A stretch of 9,452 nucleotides of DNA from Parcubacteria group bacterium GW2011_GWB1_37_13 (GTDB lineage Bacteria > Patescibacteriota > Minisyncoccia > Phycocordibacterales > UBA9973). Positions within the stretch are counted from its first letter, which is position 1; each line of letters starts with the position of its first letter. The stretch covers positions 1 to 9,452 of the forward strand of contig LBSW01000006.1 in the NCBI GenBank assembly GCA_000990145.1. Reading direction: 5' to 3'. This document shows positions 5,014 to 9,452 of this stretch, in pieces. The notes below the pieces were generated by a model. The model saw only the letters and a program-made list of their open reading frames with translations. It did not search any database and was not told the DNA's origin. The position numbers and the translations under genes were made by a program.

Positions 5014-5387
5014 GTTTCCATATAATCCAACTTTTTTTCCAGCCTGCTTAAAGTATTTTGCAGATTTCTAATTTGGGCTTCTTCCATTTCTATTTCACTT
5101 TCTTCTTTTTCCTCCAGTTTTTTTTCACCGATAAGGCCGGAAATAATAAGCCGGTTTCCAATAAAAGCGGAAACAAATACTCCCGTCATAAGGAGAACAA
5201 TAGATCCGATAATTAGAGAAGCAATAGAACCGATATTTATATCATCTGCGGTATGCCATACTCCGCGCCAAAACAGCACAACTCCAACACCCCCCATAAA
5301 TGCATAAACAATAGGATAGTGGCTCAATCGTCCTCTTACTCTGTCCTCTAATTTATCAAAAAATCGTACGATTTTTTTTGTTATCAT
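4998..5387 (-). CDS. Two-helix membrane protein with C-terminal coiled coil, function unknown
   Basis: 129 residues. A short basic N-terminus (RFFDKLEDRVRGRLSHYP) precedes a glycine-rich helix (about 25-43, GGVGVVLFWRGVWHTAD) and a second helix (about 53-82). A strongly charged heptad-like tail from 87 to 127 (EKKLEEKEESEIEMEEAQ...) predicts a coiled coil in the cytoplasm. The arrangement suggests an inner-membrane protein that oligomerises or tethers a partner. I have a general memory of similar 'GGxGVVLFWRGVWHTAD' proteins in CPR genomes but know no function. The ATG (5387-5385) follows a consensus TATAAT on this strand by 10 bases. The gene's last 16 bases overlap the convergent membrane-protein gene. 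Confidence 0.75.
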   Translation of the reverse strand: MITKKIVRFFDKLEDRVRGRLSHYPIVYAFMGGVGVVLFWRGVWHTADDINIGSIASLIIGSIVLLMTGVFVSAFIGNRLIISGLIGEKKLEEKEESEIEMEEAQIRNLQNTLSRLEKKLDYMETHLKK

Positions 5388-5388
5388 A

Positions 5389-5418
5389 TTGGTTTATATT
5401 ATACACTAATAGTACAAT
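5389..5418 (+). promoter_or_regulatory. Promoter of the tsaC-murB pair, near-leaderless
   Basis: TTGGTT (5389-5394), an 18-base spacer and TACAAT (5413-5418). The -10 ends 7 bases before the ATG at 5426. It physically overlaps the promoter of the divergent membrane-protein gene. Confidence 0.4.
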
Positions 5419-5426
5419 TATTTCCA
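5398..5426 (-). promoter_or_regulatory. Promoter of the divergent membrane-protein gene
   Basis: On the minus strand, TGGAAA (5426-5421) matches the -35 at four of six positions. A 17-base spacer and a perfect TATAAT (5403-5398) follow. Transcription would start near 5391, about 4 bases before the ATG at 5387. Confidence 0.5.
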
Positions 5427-6016
5427 TGGGGATGAATAAAGTATTGAACAATGAAAATCTTATAGAAATGCTGAAAAAAGATAGTGTCGTAGTTATGCCT
5501 ACAGACACTATTTATGGTATTGTTGGCAACGCCTTAAATGTTTCTGTAGTCAATCGAATTTATAATATAAGAAAAAGATCGCCAGAAAAGCCCTGTATTA
5601 TATTAATTGGCGATATCAGCGAACTAAAAAAATTCTCAATTATTATTAAAGATGAACAAAAAACTGCGATAAAAAAATATTGGTCCTTCGATTCTACTCA
5701 GAACAAGTTCGTTCCGGTAAGTATTATTTTCGAATGTCCGGATGAGACGTTGTCTTATCTGCATCGTGGCACTAAAACTTTGGCTTTTCGTTTGCCCGCA
5801 GAACAGGCGTTTCGAGATTTGCTTTTAAAAACAGGTCCGCTCATTGCCCCCTCGGCAAATTTAGAAGGCCTCCCTCCGGCTCAAAATATTTATGAGGCAA
5901 AAAAATATTTCGGAAATGCGGTTGATTTATACATAGATGGAGGAACAATCGGAAATAAAGCGTCTAAGATCATTAAATTGCGTAAAGATGGGTCTGTGTC
6001 TATACTTAGAAAATGA
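5426..6016 (+). CDS. tsaC: Sua5/YciO/YrdC family threonylcarbamoyl-AMP synthase
   Basis: This family makes threonylcarbamoyl-AMP from threonine, bicarbonate and ATP, the first step of t6A37 formation in ANN-decoding tRNAs. In the 196-residue product the family motifs are PTDTIYG (25-31), KRSPEKP (50-56), FRLP (121-124), APSAN (141-145) and the C-terminal ASKIIKLRKDGSVSILRK. There is no Sua5-type C-terminal domain, so it is the short TsaC/YrdC form. The usual WPGP...TI(I/V)L segment reads W-SFDSTQNKFVPVSIIF (86-102), so the PGP loop is replaced by a longer one. The start at 5426 is preferred because the -10 box at 5413-5418 would begin transcription there. The ATG at 5432 is an alternative, and an upstream ATG at 5378 lies before the promoter. 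The stop overlaps murB as ATGA. Confidence 0.85.
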   Translation: MGMNKVLNNENLIEMLKKDSVVVMPTDTIYGIVGNALNVSVVNRIYNIRKRSPEKPCIILIGDISELKKFSIIIKDEQKTAIKKYWSFDSTQNKFVPVSIIFECPDETLSYLHRGTKTLAFRLPAEQAFRDLLLKTGPLIAPSANLEGLPPAQNIYEAKKYFGNAVDLYIDGGTIGNKASKIIKLRKDGSVSILRK

Positions 6017-7038
6017 AAATCAGGCGTAATTACAATTTGGCTAAATTAAACACTTTTGGAATTTCCGCGAATGCCAGGTTCTTTGTTGAATTGAACAAAG
6101 AAGTTGATTTAAGGGAACTTTTTAATGTTCCCGAATTTAAAAATAACCAAAAGTTATTTCTCGGCGGAGGCAGCAATGTTTTATTCACTAAAGATTTTGA
6201 CGGTTTAGTTGTTTTAAATAAATTAAAAGGGATAGAAATTTTGAAGGAAGATTCTAAAAGTGTTGTCATAAGATGTATGGGCGGAGAAATATGGCACGAT
6301 CTTGTGATTTTTGCCACAGAGCGCGGATACTGGGGCATTGAAAATTTATCATTTATCCCAGGGACAGTCGGCGCTGCGCCAATGCAAAATATTGGAGCTT
6401 ATGGAGCGGAACTTGCGAATGTCTTAACAAATGTGGAAGCGTATAATCTAGAAAACGGGAAAGAAAATGAGAAAAAAATTTTTAACAAAGAAGAATGCGA
6501 GCTCGGCTATCGGGACAGTATTTTCAAAAATAGATTAAAAGGAAAATATTTTATTACAGCCATAACCATTACATTAAGTAAAATAGAAAATAAAAATATA
6601 ACTTATAAAATTCTACAGGAGTATCTGGAGAAAAACAAAATTGAAGTTAAAAATTCCAAAGATATAAGCGATGCTGTGACATTTATACGCAAGACCAAAT
6701 TGCCAGATCCGATTATTATTGGCAATGCAGGAAGTTTTTTTAAAAATGTTTTTGTAGAATTAGCGACATTAGAAAAACTGCAGAAAACTTATCCCGAGAT
6801 ACCGCATTTTAACGAAGAAGGAATAGTTAAAATTCCTGCCGGCTGGTTTATTGAACAATGCGGATGGAAAGGCAAAAGAATAGAAAATGTCGGCGTACAC
6901 GAAAAACATGCGCTAGTTTTGGTGAATTATGGCGGAGCGACAGGGAAAGAGATATTAGTCTTAGTAAATAAAATTATTGCCGATATAAAAGAAAAGTTTG
7001 ATCTTGAACTTACGCCGGAAGTTAACTTAATTTCATAA
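6013..7038 (+). CDS. murB: UDP-N-acetylenolpyruvoylglucosamine reductase MurB
   Basis: MurB uses NADPH and FAD to reduce UDP-GlcNAc-enolpyruvate to UDP-MurNAc, the second committed step of peptidoglycan precursor synthesis, in the cytoplasm. The 341-residue product is full length. The FAD-binding domain shows NTFGI (13-17), GGGSN (51-55) and SFIPGTVGAAPMQNIGAYG (113-131). The catalytic set is intact: YRDS with Arg167, GNAGSFFKN with Ser241 as proton donor, and E336 in LTPEVNLI. The C-terminal domain has IPAGWFIEQCGWKG (274-287) and HEKHALVLVN (296-305). The ATG shares bases with the tsaC stop (ATGA), which implies translational coupling. No other mur gene is in view. A retained MurB argues that this organism builds at least part of its own cell wall. 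Confidence 0.96.
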   Translation: MKIRRNYNLAKLNTFGISANARFFVELNKEVDLRELFNVPEFKNNQKLFLGGGSNVLFTKDFDGLVVLNKLKGIEILKEDSKSVVIRCMGGEIWHDLVIFATERGYWGIENLSFIPGTVGAAPMQNIGAYGAELANVLTNVEAYNLENGKENEKKIFNKEECELGYRDSIFKNRLKGKYFITAITITLSKIENKNITYKILQEYLEKNKIEVKNSKDISDAVTFIRKTKLPDPIIIGNAGSFFKNVFVELATLEKLQKTYPEIPHFNEEGIVKIPAGWFIEQCGWKGKRIENVGVHEKHALVLVNYGGATGKEILVLVNKIIADIKEKFDLELTPEVNLIS

Positions 7039-7049
7039 AGAATTTTTGA

Positions 7050-7078
7050 TTGATTTTATTTATTTTTGGATGTATATT
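7050..7078 (+). promoter_or_regulatory. Promoter of the SIMPL-domain gene
   Basis: TTGATT (7050-7055), a 17-base spacer and TATATT (7073-7078). Transcription would start near 7085 and leave a leader of about 20 AT-rich bases without a Shine-Dalgarno motif, one of the few non-leaderless candidates here. Confidence 0.4.
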
Positions 7079-7105
7079 TAGATTATTAAAAAATAATTTA
7101 AATAT

Positions 7106-7930
7106 ATGGAAATACCAAATCAATACATAAAAAATTTATATAGAATAATGCTTGTTTTTTTAGTGATTCTTTCTCTCTTTTTTGCGGTAAAATTACTGGC
7201 TGAATTTAGATCTTATAGCGTAATGGACAGTTCGGATGCAAATACGATTACCTTATTCGGCCATGGGGAAATTTACACTGTGCCTGACATTGCAAATTTT
7301 TATTTTACAATTAAAAAAGAAGCAAAAACAGTCAAAGAAGCTCAAAATAAAGTGGCGGAAATAGAAAAAAAAGTACTGGACTTTTTTAAAAGTAAAAATA
7401 TTGCTGACAAGGATATAAAAACCGTAAATACTTCTTTTAATCCAAAGTACAACTATGTGCGCACTCCGTGTCCGCAAGTTGAAACGAGTGGTGTTTCCGG
7501 AGGAGTATCCTATGATTGTGGTGGTAGCAAACAAGCGCTTATTGGTTATGAAGCAAGCGAGAGTATCACTGTAAAAGTTCGCAATACAGACGATGTCGGA
7601 TCCATTACACAGGGATTGGGTGCGACAGGTGTTTCTGATTTAAGCGGTCCAAATTTTACTATAGACAATGAAGATTCTTTAAAAGCTGAAGCAAGAAAAA
7701 AAGCGATCGACAACGCTCGAGAAAAAGCCAAAGCTTTAGCGAAAGACTTAGGTGTAAAATTAGGTAAAATTGCGAATTTCAGCGAAAATGGCGGATACGG
7801 AGGGCCCGTTTACTATGCCAAAGATGCTATGATGACGGAGGGTGGGAATGTGGCATCTGCTCCAGCCGAAATTCCTAAAGGAGAGAATATGATAAGTTCG
7901 GATGTGACTATAACTTATGAGATAAAGTAA
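7106..7930 (+). CDS. Membrane-anchored SIMPL-domain (DUF541) protein
   Basis: 274 residues. One uncleaved-looking N-terminal helix (about 12-32, after a basic start) anchors a domain outside the membrane. The domain begins with ITLFGHGEIYTVPDIANFYFTI (48-69), the typical SIMPL/DUF541 start. It continues through a helix rich in K/A/E (71-97) and ends with EARKKAIDNAREKAKALAKDLGVKLGKI (195-222) and a closing strand SDVTITYEIK. The YggE/oxidative-stress-defence family shares this fold, but its biochemical role is unsettled. An insertion in the middle carries two cysteines, C122 and C138, which could form a disulfide outside the cell. The gene is flanked by its own promoter and, 1 base past its stop, by the promoter region of the next gene. 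Confidence 0.82.
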   Translation: MEIPNQYIKNLYRIMLVFLVILSLFFAVKLLAEFRSYSVMDSSDANTITLFGHGEIYTVPDIANFYFTIKKEAKTVKEAQNKVAEIEKKVLDFFKSKNIADKDIKTVNTSFNPKYNYVRTPCPQVETSGVSGGVSYDCGGSKQALIGYEASESITVKVRNTDDVGSITQGLGATGVSDLSGPNFTIDNEDSLKAEARKKAIDNAREKAKALAKDLGVKLGKIANFSENGGYGGPVYYAKDAMMTEGGNVASAPAEIPKGENMISSDVTITYEIK

Positions 7931-7934
7931 ATTG

Positions 7935-7943
7935 TGTTATAAT
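7935..7943 (+). promoter_or_regulatory. Extended -10 of the small acidic protein gene, leaderless
   Basis: TGT-TATAAT, a full consensus extended -10, ends 6 bases before the ATG at 7950. This decides the start: an in-frame upstream ATG at 7932 would lie before the promoter and so outside the transcript. Confidence 0.55.
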
Positions 7944-7949
7944 CCTCCT

Positions 7950-8177
7950 ATGCCCGAAGACAAAACAACTCCAGACAATCTAGAAATAGACCAAGCCCTA
8001 AAAGAGTTTGAAATGAAATCTAATGCCGAACCAGGACCACAAGCTCCTGCAGCAATTTCATCCCCAGAAACATCCGGCATAAAGTTTGAAACTGACAGCT
8101 ACAAAGCGGTGAAGTTTTACAATGAAACGAAGGGCAAGCAAGGAGGGCAAGCAAGGGCAAGCAAGGATAATCCTTGA
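7950..8177 (+). CDS. Small hydrophilic protein, probably C-terminally truncated
   Basis: 75 residues from the ATG chosen by the promoter. The N-terminal part is acidic and proline/alanine-rich (PEDKTTPDNLEIDQALKEFEMK...EPGPQAPAAISSPE), followed by FETDSYKAVKFYNET (46-60). It then changes abruptly into GKQGGQARASKDNP, encoded by the repeat at 8132-8167. From memory, CPR genomes have small proteins with a 'YKAVKFYNET'-like segment that go on into a membrane helix. Here that helix is missing and the repeat supplies a new C-terminus. I cannot verify that memory, and no remnant of a helix is readable in the 110 bases downstream. Function unknown; it may be a decaying gene. Confidence 0.55.
   Translation: MPEDKTTPDNLEIDQALKEFEMKSNAEPGPQAPAAISSPETSGIKFETDSYKAVKFYNETKGKQGGQARASKDNP
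8132..8167. repeat. Short tandem repeats GGGCAAGCAAG ending in a palindrome
   Basis: GGGCAAGCAAG occurs at 8132-8142, 8145-8155 and 8155-8165, spaced 13 and 10 bases apart. The last copy runs into CAAGGA-TAA-TCCTTG (8162-8176), a 6-bp stem with a 3-base loop. The block encodes the odd C-terminus of the small protein. Units of unequal length and a frame-independent origin suggest replication slippage. Confidence 0.65.
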
Positions 8178-8205
8178 TATTTTGGTTTTCACTAAAATTT
8201 TTTAT

Positions 8206-8234
8206 TTGACTATTTTTCTCAAAAAGAGTAGGCT
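8206..8234 (+). promoter_or_regulatory. Possible promoter of secE-nusG-rplK
   Basis: TTGACT (8206-8211), a 17-base spacer and a weak TAGGCT (8229-8234). Initiation near 8241 would fall inside the terminator-like hairpin and give a leader of about 50 bases. A second weak -10, TAAAAT at 8262-8267, is an alternative. Confidence 0.3.
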
Positions 8235-8235
8235 C

Positions 8236-8262
8236 AAGAAAGCTCTTTAAGGGGGCTTTTTT
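8236..8262 (+). terminator. Rho-independent terminator upstream of secE
   Basis: AAGAAAGCTC (8236-8245) pairs with GGGCTTTTTT (8253-8262), a 10-bp stem with two G-T pairs and a 7-base loop. The 3' arm is itself the T-run. It should end the small-protein transcript and insulate the secE operon. Confidence 0.55.
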
Positions 8263-8290
8263 AAAATAATTAAGTTGTACACACACATAT

Positions 8291-8476
8291 ATGTCTAAAA
8301 TTACCGAATATTTTAAGGAGACAAAGACCGAATTAAAACATGTAATTTGGCCCAATAGAAGTCAAACCTTTTACTACACTCTGATTGTTGTAGTTTTATC
8401 TGTAGTGGTTGCGTATTATCTAGGTATTTTCGATTTTATTTTTTCTAAAGGATTGGGAAAAATAATTTCTTTCTAA
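8291..8476 (+). CDS. secE: Preprotein translocase subunit SecE
   Basis: SecE clamps SecY in the membrane and is essential for the Sec translocon. This 61-residue protein is the short, single-helix form. It has an amphipathic N-terminal helix (KITEYFKETKTELKHVIWPNR, residues 3-23) with the family-typical E-x-K-x-V-x-W-P segment, then one membrane helix (about 27-50). It starts the conserved secE-nusG-rplK order, with nusG 4 bases downstream. No Shine-Dalgarno motif precedes the ATG. Confidence 0.95.
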   Translation: MSKITEYFKETKTELKHVIWPNRSQTFYYTLIVVVLSVVVAYYLGIFDFIFSKGLGKIISF

Positions 8477-8480
8477 ATTT

Positions 8481-9026
8481 ATGTCTAAACAAGAAAGTCA
8501 AGGATCTAGAAACTGGTATGCTATTCATACTTACGCCGGATATGAGAATGTTGTTTTACGCAACTTGAAACAGCGCATTGATTCTCTTGGAATGAATGAT
8601 AAGATTTTTAACGTTATTGTCCCTATTGAAAAGAAAATAAAAATAAAAGCAGGCAAAAGGGTAGAGGTGGAAGAAAAAATTTATCCGGGTTATGTGTTGG
8701 TTGATATGATTGTGACAGATGATTCTTGGTATGTTGTGCGCAATACTCCAAGAGTTACCGGTTTCGTTGGCGCCGGAGTTAATCCTGTACCCTTAAAGGC
8801 CGACGAGGTTGATTATCTTTTCAAGAAAATGGATGCCGGCGCGACTAAACACAATATTGATATGGTTGTCGGGGAGAGCATTTTAATTACCGATGGTCCA
8901 TTTAAAGATCTTGAAGGAAAAGTAAATTCTATTGATCAAGAGCGCGGCAAAGTTAAAGTGCTTGTTTCAATGTTCGGACGCGAGACCCCGGTAGAATTGG
9001 ATTTCTTGCAAGTCAAAAAGATTTAG
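8481..9026 (+). CDS. nusG: Transcription termination/antitermination protein NusG
   Basis: NusG binds the clamp of RNA polymerase to suppress pausing and links transcription to Rho or to the ribosome. The 181-residue product has an NGN domain (about 10-118: NWYAIHTYAGYENVV at 11-25, YPGYVLVDM at 68-76, RNTPRVTGFVG at 87-97) and a KOW domain (about 128-175: GPFKDLEGKVNSID, then FGRETPVELDF). The length is that of standard bacterial NusG with no inserted domain. It is 4 bases after secE and 15 bases before rplK, so one transcript is expected. Confidence 0.97.
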   Translation: MSKQESQGSRNWYAIHTYAGYENVVLRNLKQRIDSLGMNDKIFNVIVPIEKKIKIKAGKRVEVEEKIYPGYVLVDMIVTDDSWYVVRNTPRVTGFVGAGVNPVPLKADEVDYLFKKMDAGATKHNIDMVVGESILITDGPFKDLEGKVNSIDQERGKVKVLVSMFGRETPVELDFLQVKKI

Positions 9027-9041
9027 GGTAATGTAAAAAAA

Positions 9042-9452
9042 ATGGCAAAGAAAATAACCAAAAAAATAAAACTCCAGATTCAAGCCGCCAAAGCTACTCC
9101 TGCGCCCCCTTTGGGGCCAGCGCTTGGCCAGGCAGGCATAAATATTGGAGACTTTGTTACCAAGTTCAATGCTGCGACAGCCAAAATGGCGGGGGATAAA
9201 GTTGGAGTTTCAATAACTGTTTATGAAGACAGAAGTTATGATTTTGTTGTGAAAACTCCGCCTGTTTCCGGACTTATTCTGAAAGTTGCCGGAGTGGAAA
9301 AGGGCTCTGGTAAAAATGTCGCTACGAAGGTTGGGAAAATAACTCGCGCTCAAGCTCTAGAAATAGCCAAGAAAAAAATGCCAGACTTGAATGCCAAGGA
9401 TGACGAAGGAGCGATCAACATTATTGCCGGCTCCGCTCGTTCTATGGGTATA
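9042..9452 (+). CDS. rplK: Ribosomal protein L11, cut by the window end
   Basis: L11 forms the stalk base of the 50S subunit, where translational GTPases and RelA-type factors act. The 137 codons visible are open to the window edge. The N-terminal domain carries [22 protein letters not shown] (17-38), [15 protein letters not shown] (60-74) and the conserved linker. The rRNA-binding C-terminal domain carries [20 protein letters not shown] (98-117) and [11 protein letters not shown] (127-137). Compared with the usual length of about 141 residues, only a few residues are missing. It is third in the secE-nusG-rplK operon, and rplA would normally follow. Confidence 0.97.
   Translation, partial: MAKKITKKIKLQIQAAKATPAPPLGPALGQAGINIGDFVTKFNAATAKMAGDKVGVSITVYEDRSYDFVVKTPPVSGLILKVAGVEKGSGKNVATKVGKITRAQALEIAKKKMPDLNAKDDEGAINIIAGSARSMGI

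Noticed and set aside
6013..6016. Alternative genetic code with TGA as glycine, known in some CPR groups
   Set aside because: TGA at 6014-6016 and 5011-5013 fall at natural protein ends (the first overlapping murB), and no in-frame TGA interrupts a conserved region.
7932..7949. Upstream ATG at 7932 as start of the small protein
   Set aside because: It precedes the consensus extended -10 at 7935-7943, so it would not be in the transcript; the added residues MCYNPP are simply the promoter translated.
420..8197. 13-base match GTTTTCACTAAAA at 420-432 and 8185-8197
   Set aside because: In AT-rich DNA of this length a shared 13-mer is expected about once by chance, and neither site has a consistent relation to a gene.
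1..9452. CRISPR arrays, rRNA genes, phage genes or defence systems
   Set aside because: No regularly spaced repeats, rRNA segments, nucleases or phage structural motifs were seen on either strand.

Overview
The window is AT-rich bacterial chromosome with short genes, tight spacing and standard stop codons. It looks like a member of the Candidate Phyla Radiation (Patescibacteria), probably a Parcubacteria-like lineage. This is inferred from small ribosomal and Sec proteins, a VKOR-type disulfide enzyme, almost no Shine-Dalgarno motifs, promoters placed so that transcripts would be leaderless, and several small membrane or zinc-ribbon proteins of a kind I associate with CPR genomes. No 16S rRNA is present, so the assignment is an inference.

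Layout. Bases 1-48 are the 3' end of an unidentified gene, possibly a transposase or integrase. Bases 49-567 hold no convincing gene but are full of structure: four perfect hairpins (103-254), a 176-bp MITE-like element with 20-bp inverted ends (292-467) carrying its own promoter, and a minus-strand terminator serving tRNA-Arg(TCT) at 568-639. Next comes an RluA-family pseudouridine synthase (777-1456) broken by a 17-bp tandem duplication exactly at its catalytic motif. Four bases later starts a 567-residue cysteine-rich protein with two zinc-ribbon modules of identical cysteine spacing at its ends. Ribosomal protein L19, tRNA-Leu(GAG), a VKOR-family membrane protein and tRNA-His(GTG) follow, then two small membrane proteins of unknown function that converge and overlap by 16 bases.

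A divergent promoter region at about 5389-5426 feeds the minus-strand membrane protein and a plus-strand pair, a TsaC/YrdC-type tRNA-modification enzyme and MurB (peptidoglycan precursor synthesis), which overlap by ATGA. A membrane-anchored SIMPL-domain protein and a short, probably C-terminally eroded protein lead into the conserved secE-nusG-rplK run (protein export, transcription elongation, ribosome). rplK is cut by the window edge.

Most genes are core housekeeping: translation, tRNA modification, envelope and secretion. The most unusual items are the duplicated zinc-ribbon protein, the catalytic-motif duplication in the pseudouridine synthase, the hairpin and MITE region at the left, and the recurring -10 box placed 6-7 bases before a start codon.
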